Source: JBQTGK01 sp052400665 (GTDB lineage Bacteria; Bacteroidota; Bacteroidia; Bacteroidales; Marinifilaceae). From it: a stretch of 64,000 nucleotides of DNA. Location: assembly GCA_052400665.1 (NCBI GenBank), contig JBQTGK010000001.1. One strand, 5' to 3'. The notes under the pieces were generated by a model, which saw only the letters and a list, made by a program, of their open reading frames with translations, searched no databases and was not told the DNA's origin. The translations under genes and the position numbers were made by a program. This document shows, piece after piece, positions 35,364-44,239 of the stretch (position 1 is its first letter; each line of letters starts with the position of its first letter).

Positions 35364-38237
35364 CTAGTAATTTACTGTATGTTCTTTCATGTATTCGGAA
35401 GGAGTACATCCCTGAATCTCTTTAAAGCACTTAGAAAAATAGGAGGTATCGTTAAAACCAGTAGAGTAACAAACTTCACTAATACTTGTTTCTGATTTTA
35501 AAAGCAGTTTGGAAGCCATTTTAACTCGCTGAGTTCGAATAAATGCTGTTGCCGATAAACCTGTTAAAGCTTTTAGTTTCCGATGCAATTGAGTTCTACT
35601 CATTAAAGTTAGTTCACAAAACTGATCCACAGAAAAATTGGGATCAGGCAAATGCTTTTCTAATACTTCCTGTAAGCAAGTGGCAAACTTTTCTTCTTCC
35701 GATTCGAAAACCAAATTTAATGGGCTAATCACCAATTCATTTTGGTATTTTTTTTGTAGTTCTTTCCGGGTATTTATTAACCTTTCAACTTTAACGAGTA
35801 AAGACTGTGCATTAAATGGTTTTACAATATAATCGTCGGCTCCGGAATTTAAACCATCCAATTCATTATCATCTCCTACTTTAGCAGTTAATAAAATAAT
35901 TGGAATATGATTCGTTTTATGATCTTCTTTAAGCGTTGAACATAGCTCAACACCGCTAATATTTGGCATCATAATATCCGAAATAATTAAATCAGGAATA
36001 TTATCAAGAGCCATTTTTATTCCAATCTCGCCATCTTCGGCTTCTAAAATCTTGTACTTATTAACAAAGTACGTTCTAATGTACTTTCTCATATCAGAAT
36101 TATCCTCCACAATTAGAAGAACAGGAAGATCGCCCAATTTCTTTTCTGTATCTGCCTCATTAATATTTGGCAATTGTACAATTTCCTGAATTGGCTGCTG
36201 AACAATTGGGGCTAAAGAAATCTCATTTGATTTAAAATGTTCTTTTGTGCTTGGCAACACCAGATTAAATTCTATTATTTGATTGTTGGAACAACTCACT
36301 TTTATTGGAGCCCGGTATAGCGTACAAAGTTCTTTTACCAAAGACAAACCAATACCTGTACCCTGCGTTTCATTTTCTCCGGCACGATAAAAACGATCGA
36401 AAATATGTAACAATTCTTCATCGCTTAAACTGCACCCCGAATTACGAACAGCTATTTTCAGATGATCGTTAAAAGCAAGTACATTAACCTGCACCTCTCC
36501 ATTACCAGGTACAAATTTAAAAGCATTCGATAACAGATTTGTGAATATGATTTCAACAATATTACGATCGAACCACACCTTTCCCGTTTCGTTAATATCT
36601 AACTGATATGTAATATTTTTTTCTAAAGCCTGATAAGTAAATGAGTTCGAAATTCCTTTTAAGATAGTCGATAAATCGCCTTCCTGAGCCTTAATTTTAA
36701 ACTGTCCTGCATCAATTTTTGATAGGCTCAATAATTGATCTACCAATGATAATAAACGATCTGAGTTTCGTAAAATTAAACTAAAATCAGTACGATCCTC
36801 TTCTTTACAGGCCTTACGTAATTGTTTTTCAACTGGTCCTTTTATAAGTGTTAAAGGAGTTCTAAATTCATGAGAAATACTACTGAAAAATTTAGATTTC
36901 ATTTTACTGATACTCTGTAATTCTCGAGTAACTCTCTGTTTATTCTGATATCTATAATAAAAAAATGCCGCAAGCCCACCAAATAGTAATAACAATACAC
37001 CAAACTGGTTTCTTTGCATTTTTTTAGACTCGCCAATCAACTGATTTCGAGTATTCAAAAGCTCAATTTGTTGCGATTTCTTTTCCGATTGATACTTAAA
37101 TTCCAAATCGTTGAGTACCTGCGAAGTAGCAGAATTATAAAGAGAATCGGTGTAAATTTTAGTTTGCAATAAAGAATTACACGCTTCTTTATATCGTTCT
37201 GTTTTCAAATAAACCTCATAAAGAGTCTGATTACATAAAATCAAATTATCAAGAGAATGAATCTCTTCTGAGAGAGCTCGCCCTTCCAATAAGTTGTTTT
37301 CGGCCTCTTTATAGCGTTTTAATTTAGCAGATGCCGTACCATGATGAATTAATATCGAACTAAGATATCTTTTGTCTTTTATTTCGCGCTGTATTTCTAA
37401 GGATTTTTCAAAATGATCATAAGCTTCATAATAGTTTTTTAAGGACATATCAACCTGGCCTAAAAGCTGATAGCATATACCCTGGCTCATTGGATAATTT
37501 CGCTTTTTCGCCAGCTCTAAACATTTATTAATATAGTAATTTGCTGAATCGCTTTCATTAAGAAACATATAAGCTTCTCCTACATTCCCATAACTTAACT
37601 CTAAATGAAAGTTATTTTCGCTACTAATTCCATATTTTAATGATTCCTTAAAATAAGAAAGTGCTTTTTTGTACTCCTTTTGCACCAAATAAATATTGCC
37701 AATTCCATTTTCGGCAATTGCTTTTCCATAATAATTTTTACTCTTCTCAGTACTATTTATGGAAGATACAAAGTAACTCAGTGCTTCTTCATTTTGATCG
37801 GTTTTGCGACAAACAACGCCCAGCTCATTATAAATACGCCCAATTTGGTAGTAATCTGCTTTTTTACGAGCGTATGGCAAAGCCTTTTTATAATAATATT
37901 TAGCCGAATCGTAAACATGTTGATATCTATGATTTACTCCCAAGCGGTAATAAATTTCTGGTAAGTTAAGACTATCAATATCTGACTCTACTTTTTTACG
38001 AAGAATATGCAGATAATCTCCATATTCTCCCTTAAAAAGTCTTCTATTTCGAACAACCAACTTTATGGCTCTCTCCTTATCTTTTGTATGTCCCTTTTCA
38101 TAAATCAGATTCTGAAGTTCATTTTTCAAACTATCTAGATTCTTATATTTAGGAACTTCCAATTTTCTCTGTGAAAAAATATCAGCAGAAATAATTGTTA
38201 GTACTAGAAGTAATGAAAGTTTAGCTAGTAAGTTCAT
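35364..38237 (-). CDS. Hybrid two-component sensor/AraC regulator with TPR sensor
   Basis: 957 residues from the internal start MNLLAKLSLLLV; the longer frame adds 19 residues before the signal peptide. Order: signal peptide, about eight TPR units (about 60-390), one membrane helix (GVLLLLFGGLAAFFYYRY), HisKA with SHEFRTPLTLIKGPVEK, HATPase (NLLSNAFKFVPGNGE; GTGIGLSLVKEL), receiver (LLIVEDNSDMRKY; ISDIMMPNISG; VKPFN), and an AraC helix-turn-helix domain ending TPSEYMKEH. All elements for sensing and DNA binding are on one chain. The sensor is TPR-type, not the beta-propeller type used for glycans, so the signal is unknown. Likely target: the repeats just downstream. Confidence 0.93.
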   Translation of the reverse strand: MNLLAKLSLLLVLTIISADIFSQRKLEVPKYKNLDSLKNELQNLIYEKGHTKDKERAIKLVVRNRRLFKGEYGDYLHILRKKVESDIDSLNLPEIYYRLGVNHRYQHVYDSAKYYYKKALPYARKKADYYQIGRIYNELGVVCRKTDQNEEALSYFVSSINSTEKSKNYYGKAIAENGIGNIYLVQKEYKKALSYFKESLKYGISSENNFHLELSYGNVGEAYMFLNESDSANYYINKCLELAKKRNYPMSQGICYQLLGQVDMSLKNYYEAYDHFEKSLEIQREIKDKRYLSSILIHHGTASAKLKRYKEAENNLLEGRALSEEIHSLDNLILCNQTLYEVYLKTERYKEACNSLLQTKIYTDSLYNSATSQVLNDLEFKYQSEKKSQQIELLNTRNQLIGESKKMQRNQFGVLLLLFGGLAAFFYYRYQNKQRVTRELQSISKMKSKFFSSISHEFRTPLTLIKGPVEKQLRKACKEEDRTDFSLILRNSDRLLSLVDQLLSLSKIDAGQFKIKAQEGDLSTILKGISNSFTYQALEKNITYQLDINETGKVWFDRNIVEIIFTNLLSNAFKFVPGNGEVQVNVLAFNDHLKIAVRNSGCSLSDEELLHIFDRFYRAGENETQGTGIGLSLVKELCTLYRAPIKVSCSNNQIIEFNLVLPSTKEHFKSNEISLAPIVQQPIQEIVQLPNINEADTEKKLGDLPVLLIVEDNSDMRKYIRTYFVNKYKILEAEDGEIGIKMALDNIPDLIISDIMMPNISGVELCSTLKEDHKTNHIPIILLTAKVGDDNELDGLNSGADDYIVKPFNAQSLLVKVERLINTRKELQKKYQNELVISPLNLVFESEEEKFATCLQEVLEKHLPDPNFSVDQFCELTLMSRTQLHRKLKALTGLSATAFIRTQRVKMASKLLLKSETSISEVCYSTGFNDTSYFSKCFKEIQGCTPSEYMKEHTVNY

Positions 38238-38674
38238 TATATTATTATGTATTAAATAGTGATCTCTTAAAAAATAACATTCAATAAAAGACAATTACAA
38301 ATTCTCTGACAGCACAACTTTTCAACCAACACAATGTATTATCTATTAGCGAATTTAAGACATTCAACATCCAGAAGCAAATAAACATTTCACTTAACAA
38401 AAAAAAATCCTTCTATAAACATAAATTAAATTTTTAAAATCAACTTTAACCTATGTTAAGTCTCCTTACATCCGCAATAAATATTCATTAATAAAACAAT
38501 TCATAATATTTAGATATTTTAAAAAAACAAAAGATACGGTCAACACATATCCTTATCTGCTAGCAATTCTACATCAACTTGCAATATTTATTAGTACCTT
38601 TACCTATCGTAAAATTTTGTATAATTATACAATTACACAAGAAGTAAATCAATTGAATATTAGAGCAATTAACA
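38238..38674. other. Intergenic region, no gene seen
   Basis: A 437-base AT-rich gap between the divergent regulator and the sulfonucleotide-reductase gene. No believable frame, RNA gene or strong hairpin was found. A weak promoter-like pair TTG (38579-38581) and TACCTTTA (38595-38602) has a spacing that is too short, so it is not called. Confidence 0.4.
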
Positions 38675-39337
38675 ATGAAATTCGACGAAATAAAAGAAAA
38701 ATTATTGCAATATAAAGCCGGCGGAAAAAAAATATTTACGACATCCTCTTTTCAGTCGCACAGTTTGGTTCTATTACATATTATTAGCAGAATTGATCCG
38801 GAAATACCAGTATATTTTATTAATACCGGATTTTTATTCCCCGAAACAATACAGTTTAAAGACCAAATAGCCAAAGAGTTTGGCTTAAATATTATAGATG
38901 CTAAATCGACAATTCCAAAGGCTCAACAAAAAGATGCCAATGGAAATTTTCTTTTCACATCAGATCCTGATTATTGCTGTTTTCTTAATAAAGTACAACC
39001 TTTAGATAGCGTTTTAGCCGATAATGATGTTTGGATAAATGGTGTTCGTGCCGATCAATCGGCAGTAAGAAAAGCTATGGATATTGAACAGGCTGCTCCT
39101 CATAATGTAATTCGTTTTCACCCAATGCTAGATTGGAGTAAACAGGAAATTTACAAATACATAAAAGATTATAAACTACCTCGTCATCCGCTTGAAGCGA
39201 AAGGCTATGATAGTATTGGCTGTGAACCCTGTACGCGCAAAATGGTTTTAGGCGACGAAAGAAGTGCCCGATGGTTTGGCATGAAAAAAACCGAATGTGG
39301 ATTAAACACCGATTTGGTAGTAAAGAAAGATAAATAG
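38675..39337 (+). CDS. cysH: Phosphoadenosine/adenosine phosphosulfate reductase-family protein
   Basis: 220 residues with the PP-loop-like N-terminus TTSSFQSHSLVLLHII, catalytic segment KTECGLNTD near the C-terminus (Cys about 208), and two cysteine pairs CC (DYCCFLNKVQPL, about 103-104) and CxxC (GCEPCTRKM, about 184-187). The latter pairs are the [4Fe-4S] ligands that mark the APS-reductase subtype rather than the PAPS subtype. It reduces activated sulfate to sulfite. No other sulfate-assimilation gene is adjacent in the window. Confidence 0.9.
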   Translation: MKFDEIKEKLLQYKAGGKKIFTTSSFQSHSLVLLHIISRIDPEIPVYFINTGFLFPETIQFKDQIAKEFGLNIIDAKSTIPKAQQKDANGNFLFTSDPDYCCFLNKVQPLDSVLADNDVWINGVRADQSAVRKAMDIEQAAPHNVIRFHPMLDWSKQEIYKYIKDYKLPRHPLEAKGYDSIGCEPCTRKMVLGDERSARWFGMKKTECGLNTDLVVKKDK

Positions 39338-39417
39338 TAACTTTAGATTAGAAATTTAGCAGAATACAAATATTCTCTATTTCATAAAATCTTAATTGCC
39401 ATATAAACACAAATAAT

Positions 39418-40335
39418 ATGAGAGTTTTAATAACTGGAGGTGCCGGATACATTGGTACTGAACTATGCATAAAGCTAAATAAAAATCCTGAAGTTAAAGA
39501 AATTACTGTTCTTGATAATTTAAGTCAGGATAATTATAATTTATTTCTTCACTCACAAATTGAACCTGGAAAAGTAAAATTTGTAAAAGGAGAACTTTTA
39601 GATTCGAGAACTCTGGATAAGGTTTTAAAAAATATAGATGTGGTGTATCATTTGGCTTCCGAAAATTCGGATAACGATAAACTTCATCATCTTCACGAAC
39701 AGGTTAATAACTGGGGAACTGCAGAATTAATTTATGCCATAGAAGAAAGCAATGTAAAACAATTGGTTTATGTTAGCTGTACTTCTGTTTACGGATATTC
39801 AGATCACGAATTTGATGTTTTTACTATACCCGAACCAAGTACCTCTTTAGGAAGCTCAAAGCTAAGAGGTGAACAACATGCCGAACGGATTATGCCTAAG
39901 GTAAACACTCAAATAATTCGTTTGGGGAATGTTTTTGGACATGGGGTAAGTATGAAAATGAAAAATACTATTAACCGTTTACTTTTCGATTCTCATTTTG
40001 TGGGAAGAATATCAATACATGGCAGCGGAAATCAAAAACGTCCGTTTATTTCTCTAGATAAAACAAGTACAATTCTTGCCAACTTATTAGGTAGAAAACT
40101 AGATTCTGGTGTTTACAATTTGGTTGAACACAATAAATCGATAATGGATTTGGTTGAAATAATGCAATCTCAAAATCCTGATATGGAAATGATTTTTACC
40201 AATCAGCATTTGGAGCTACCTCAACAAATGGTAAAAACAGATGATAGAATAATGAAATTATACGATGGTAAAAAAATGAGTTTCGAAGACGAATTAAATG
40301 CATTGAAAAATCATTTTGAAACTTCGAGCATTTAA
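39418..40335 (+). CDS. NAD-dependent epimerase-like extended SDR, catalytic Tyr replaced
   Basis: 305 residues, N-terminal NAD motif GGAGYIG (7-13), VYHLASEN near 78-85, and Ser/Thr region YVSCTSVYG (about 120-128). Where the family has Y-x-x-x-K, this protein reads LGSSK (about 142-146), so Lys is kept but the catalytic Tyr is Leu. It may bind NAD and a sugar nucleotide without the usual chemistry, or use another base. Placed 80 bases after the cysH gene, with a terminator after it. Confidence 0.82.
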   Translation: MRVLITGGAGYIGTELCIKLNKNPEVKEITVLDNLSQDNYNLFLHSQIEPGKVKFVKGELLDSRTLDKVLKNIDVVYHLASENSDNDKLHHLHEQVNNWGTAELIYAIEESNVKQLVYVSCTSVYGYSDHEFDVFTIPEPSTSLGSSKLRGEQHAERIMPKVNTQIIRLGNVFGHGVSMKMKNTINRLLFDSHFVGRISIHGSGNQKRPFISLDKTSTILANLLGRKLDSGVYNLVEHNKSIMDLVEIMQSQNPDMEMIFTNQHLELPQQMVKTDDRIMKLYDGKKMSFEDELNALKNHFETSSI

Positions 40336-40363
40336 AAATAATTATAGGCTTTTGCTGATAGCA

Positions 40364-40397
40364 AAAAAAAGATGATTCGCTTGAATCATCTTTTTTT
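40364..40397. terminator. Bidirectional terminator
   Basis: Stem AAAAAAAGATGATTC / GAATCATCTTTTTTT with a 4-base GCTT loop between the convergent epimerase-like and AI-2E transporter genes; A-run and T-run make it usable on both strands. Confidence 0.85.
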
Positions 40398-40398
40398 G

Positions 40399-41499
40399 TT
40401 ATATGTTTTCTGTTAACTTCTTTACAAAACGATACTTATTAAAAAACTCTTTAGCAATTACACGCAAAATGGTATATGATGGAATGGCAAGCATCATACC
40501 TACTATTCCTGCCATACTTCCTGCCATAATAATTACAATAAAAATTTCAAGCGGATGAGCATTTACAGAATTCGAGTAAATTAAAGGTTGAAATAAAATA
40601 TTATCGATAATTTGAACACAAGCAAAAACCATAGCCATATATCCAAGTAATGGTAAAATTTCGGTGTAAAAATCGGCATTTAAATTGGTTGCTATACCTA
40701 TTATCATTCCAAAGCAAGCACCAATAATTGGCCCAATGTAAGGAATCACATTCATCATTCCTGCAAATAAACCAATTACAACAGCCGTTCCAAATGGCAA
40801 ACCAACTATACTCAGGCCAATTGTAACAAGAAAGCCGACCAATATTACTTCGAAAAATAATCCCACAAAATAACGCATTAGTAAATTTTTTATCGAATCT
40901 AACACATGTCGAACACCTTCCTCATGCCTTGCAGGCACCAACAATACCACTCCGCTATTAAATAAGCTGCTATCTTTTAAAAAGAAAAATGTAATAAACG
41001 AAATGGAAAAAAGAGCAATAAAAATATTTCCCAAAGTACCTGCTAATGAGCTAAAAATAGATGAAACATCTGATATTTTAACAATCGATGTGAAATTATC
41101 AATAACAACAGCTTTTAAATTAAACTCATCGCCTTCTGCCGAATATTTAGCTATTACAGATTCTATTTTTTGTATCGGTTCCTCTAAACTCTGAGCTGCC
41201 GAATTTACATCAATTGTCGATAATTCCTGAGCTTGTGCAGCAACCATAGGTATAAAAGTCCTAAAGAACATCACCATCACAAACCAGAGTAATATTAAAG
41301 TAAGTCCAGCCGATAATGCCGAAGGACAAGTCCTGTTTTTAATTTTTATTTTATTTAAAAATACCACTACGGGCCGGCCAATGAAGGATAAAACTACCGA
41401 TATTAATATGTATGCTACAATATTACTAAAATACCAAAACATTAAGCTTAGGAGCAATACCCCAAGTACAACCAATATATATTTTCCTTTTCCATTCAT
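40399..41499 (-). CDS. AI-2E/PerM-family transporter
   Basis: 366 residues from MNGKGKYILVVLGVLLLSL. An upstream ATG in frame lies inside the lon terminator hairpin, so the internal start is preferred. Eight hydrophobic segments with the family hallmarks VPARHEEGVRHVLDSIKN, GLPFGTAVVIGLFAGMMNVIPYIGPIIG (about 240-267) and HPLEIFIVIIMAGSMAGIVGMMLAIPSY. The family (TqsA, PerM, YdiK) exports autoinducer-2 or ions in different members; the substrate here is unknown. Confidence 0.88.
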   Translation of the reverse strand: MNGKGKYILVVLGVLLLSLMFWYFSNIVAYILISVVLSFIGRPVVVFLNKIKIKNRTCPSALSAGLTLILLWFVMVMFFRTFIPMVAAQAQELSTIDVNSAAQSLEEPIQKIESVIAKYSAEGDEFNLKAVVIDNFTSIVKISDVSSIFSSLAGTLGNIFIALFSISFITFFFLKDSSLFNSGVVLLVPARHEEGVRHVLDSIKNLLMRYFVGLFFEVILVGFLVTIGLSIVGLPFGTAVVIGLFAGMMNVIPYIGPIIGACFGMIIGIATNLNADFYTEILPLLGYMAMVFACVQIIDNILFQPLIYSNSVNAHPLEIFIVIIMAGSMAGIVGMMLAIPSYTILRVIAKEFFNKYRFVKKLTENI

Positions 41500-41550
41500 T
41501 GGGAAGTAATCATTTATGTGTATAAATATAAAAGTAAGAATTTTTAGCAT

Positions 41551-41580
41551 AAAAAAAAGCTCCCGTAAACGAGAGCTTTT
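41551..41580 (-). terminator. Intrinsic terminator of lon
   Basis: On the minus strand AAAAGCTCTCG-TTTA-CGGGAGCTTTTTTTT, 19 bases after the lon stop codon. Confidence 0.85.
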
Positions 41581-41598
41581 CACAATAGTAGCAGTTCA

Positions 41599-44052
41599 TT
41601 ATATTTTTAAAGGAGAATCAACCTTTTGTTTCATTAAGGCAATCTCTAAAACCTCCATTATTTCATCAACAAAATGGAATTTTAAACCTTTTAAATAAAC
41701 ATCCTTAATCTCGTCGATATCTTTTCTATTTTGATTACAAAGAATTATTTCTTTGATTCCGGCACGTTTAGCAGCAAGAATTTTCTCTTTAATACCACCA
41801 ACCGGCAAAACTTTTCCTCTTAAAGTAATTTCACCAGTCATTGCAAGATTTTTCTTCACTTTTCGCTGAGTAAATATCGAAGCCATTGCCGTTACCATGG
41901 TAACTCCTGCCGATGGTCCATCTTTTGGAATTGCACCTTCGGGAACGTGAACATGAAGATTCCATTCGTCGAAAGCTTCTTTCTTAATATTTAATTTATC
42001 GCAATGAGCTCTCAGGTATTCTTGTGCTAGTAATGCTGATTCCTTCATTACATCACCCAAATTACCGGTTAAGGTCAGTTTTCCTTTTCCTGCCGATAAG
42101 CTCGATTCAATAAATAAAATTTCACCACCAACCGAAGTCCAGGCTAAACCAGTAACAACTCCAGCATATTCGTTTCCCTGATATTTATCGCGATTAAACA
42201 TTTCAGCTCCTAAATACTCCTTTAAGTCCTCAACTTTAAGTTTAGTATCGTATTCTTCCTCCATAGCAACTTTACGCGCAACTCTACGCATAATTTTAGC
42301 AATACGCTGATCTAATGCTCTAACGCCCGATTCCCGGGTATATTTATCAATTACCTCTGCAATTACCTCTTTCGATATCTTTACATTTTTAGCAGTAATA
42401 CCATGATTTTCCATTTGTTTTGGTAACAAATGACGCTTGGCAATCTCTATTTTTTCTTCCTGTATGTATCCACTCACATCAATCATCTCCATACGATCGC
42501 GAAGAGGAGCCGAAATTGATCCCACATTATTAGCAGTTGCTACAAACATTACTTTCGACAAGTCATAATCTACCTCTAAAAAATTATCATGGAAAGAACT
42601 ATTTTGCTCAGGATCCAATACCTCAAGCAATGCTGATGATGGATCACCTCTAAAATCGTTTCCAACTTTATCAATCTCGTCGAGAATAAACACAGGATTT
42701 GAAGAGCCCGCTTTTTTCATTCCCTGAACAATTCGACCTGGCATTGCTCCAATATAAGTTTTTCTGTGTCCGCGAATTTCAGACTCATCGTGTAAGCCAC
42801 CTAAGGACATTCTGACATACTTACGATTTAATGCGCCAGCAATAGATTTTCCCAATGAGGTTTTTCCCACTCCCGGAGGTCCATACAAACATAAAATTGG
42901 AGATTTTAAATCACCTTTAAGCTTTAATACTGCCAAATGTTCAATAATACGATCTTTTACTTTCTCTAATCCAAAGTGATCTTTATCCAGAACTTCCTGA
43001 GCATTTTTAAGATCAAAATTATCTTCGGTAAACTCGTTCCATGGCAAATCCAGTAATTCCTGCAGATAATTTAACTGAACAGAATATTCTGCTGCCGCTG
43101 GATTAAGGCGCTGAAGTTTTTTAAGTTCCTTCTTAAATATCTCACTTACCTCATCATTCCATTTTTTTTCTTTAGCCTTCTCTTCCAGATCAACTACATC
43201 CTGATCGTTAGGGCTTCCGCCCAACTCATCCTGAATTGTTTTCATTTGCTGGTGCAACAAATATTCTCTTTGCTGTTGATCCATATCGGTTTTTACTTTC
43301 GACTGAATATCGTCTTTTAATTCTAAAACCTGAATCTCGCGCACCAATAATTCCAGCAATTTTAAAGCACGATCTCGAATATCACTAAATTTTAACAGCT
43401 TTTGTTTATGGCTATATTTAATTTCTGAATTACTGGATATAAAGTTTATAAGAAATGAAGATCCTTCGATATTTTTAATCGCAAAAGATGCTTCATTAGG
43501 AATATGAGGAGAAAGTTTTATTACCTTAATAGCCATATCTTTAACTGAAGATACCAATGCTTTAAACTCATTATCTTCTACTTGAGGTCTATTATCTTTT
43601 AGTGTCTTAATTCGTCCAACATGAAATGGATCTTCACTAACAATCTCTTCAAGTTCAAAACGTTTTTTACCCTGTAGAATAACGGTTGTAGATCCATCGG
43701 GCATTTCCAATATTTTTATAATCTGTGCTACCGTACCAATCTTATTAATATCGTCAAAATGTGGTTCCTCAACACTCAAATCTATTTGCGAAGCAGCGCC
43801 CAACATTCCTTTGTTTTTGTATACTTCGCGAACCAGTTTTAACGATTTCTCTCGTCCTACCGAAATTGGAATAACTACACCTGGAAATAATACTGTATTT
43901 CGAAGTGGCAAAATTGGCAAAGTATCCGGAACTTGTAATTCGTCCAAAGCACTCTCATCCTCATCTGTTATTATTGGAATAAAATCTGAATCTTCATCCA
44001 TCATATTTGACAAAGCTAAATCACTAATATTGAATTCTATTTTATCACTCAT
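41599..44052 (-). CDS. lon: ATP-dependent Lon protease
   Basis: 817 residues: N-terminal substrate-binding LON domain (about 40-240: LPILPLRNTVLFPGVVIPIS), coiled-coil, AAA+ module with Walker A GPPGVGKTSL (about 391-400) and Walker B FILDEIDKVG, and C-terminal protease domain with catalytic Ser714 in KDGPSAGVTM and Lys near 757 in KEKILAAKRAG. It degrades misfolded and regulatory proteins. A palindrome 109-127 bases upstream of the start may be an operator. Stands alone, with its own terminator. Confidence 0.97.
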   Translation of the reverse strand: MSDKIEFNISDLALSNMMDEDSDFIPIITDEDESALDELQVPDTLPILPLRNTVLFPGVVIPISVGREKSLKLVREVYKNKGMLGAASQIDLSVEEPHFDDINKIGTVAQIIKILEMPDGSTTVILQGKKRFELEEIVSEDPFHVGRIKTLKDNRPQVEDNEFKALVSSVKDMAIKVIKLSPHIPNEASFAIKNIEGSSFLINFISSNSEIKYSHKQKLLKFSDIRDRALKLLELLVREIQVLELKDDIQSKVKTDMDQQQREYLLHQQMKTIQDELGGSPNDQDVVDLEEKAKEKKWNDEVSEIFKKELKKLQRLNPAAAEYSVQLNYLQELLDLPWNEFTEDNFDLKNAQEVLDKDHFGLEKVKDRIIEHLAVLKLKGDLKSPILCLYGPPGVGKTSLGKSIAGALNRKYVRMSLGGLHDESEIRGHRKTYIGAMPGRIVQGMKKAGSSNPVFILDEIDKVGNDFRGDPSSALLEVLDPEQNSSFHDNFLEVDYDLSKVMFVATANNVGSISAPLRDRMEMIDVSGYIQEEKIEIAKRHLLPKQMENHGITAKNVKISKEVIAEVIDKYTRESGVRALDQRIAKIMRRVARKVAMEEEYDTKLKVEDLKEYLGAEMFNRDKYQGNEYAGVVTGLAWTSVGGEILFIESSLSAGKGKLTLTGNLGDVMKESALLAQEYLRAHCDKLNIKKEAFDEWNLHVHVPEGAIPKDGPSAGVTMVTAMASIFTQRKVKKNLAMTGEITLRGKVLPVGGIKEKILAAKRAGIKEIILCNQNRKDIDEIKDVYLKGLKFHFVDEIMEVLEIALMKQKVDSPLKI

Positions 44053-44160
44053 TCTATCGATGTCTTATTCTTACTTTATATATATAAAAGGAAAACACTT
44101 TTTGTAAGCATATTGTGACAAAATGTCGTATCCTTTTTTAAAATTTTAGTCTAACTATAG

Positions 44161-44179
44161 TTGGCAATAGCTATGCCAA
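44161..44179. promoter_or_regulatory. Palindrome upstream of lon
   Basis: TTGGCA-ATAGCTA-TGCCAA: 6-bp perfect arms with a near-palindromic centre. It lies between the lon start and the hairpin that ends the GlmU-like gene. It is not a CIRCE element. Possible operator. Confidence 0.3.
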
Positions 44180-44185
44180 AATAAA

Positions 44186-44221
44186 AATAGAGCTCTAACA
44201 ATTTTTTGCAAGAGCTCTATT
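44186..44221 (-). terminator. Terminator hairpin after the GlmU-like gene
   Basis: Perfect 11-bp stem AATAGAGCTCT / AGAGCTCTATT, 14-base loop; on the minus strand it runs into TTTTTATTTT. Confidence 0.65.
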
Positions 44222-44239
44222 ACTGTCAAAATTTATTTT

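Noticed and set aside
38579..38602. Promoter for cysH-like gene (TTG and TACCTTTA)
   Set aside because: The spacing of 13 bases is too short and the -7 box ends in A instead of G.
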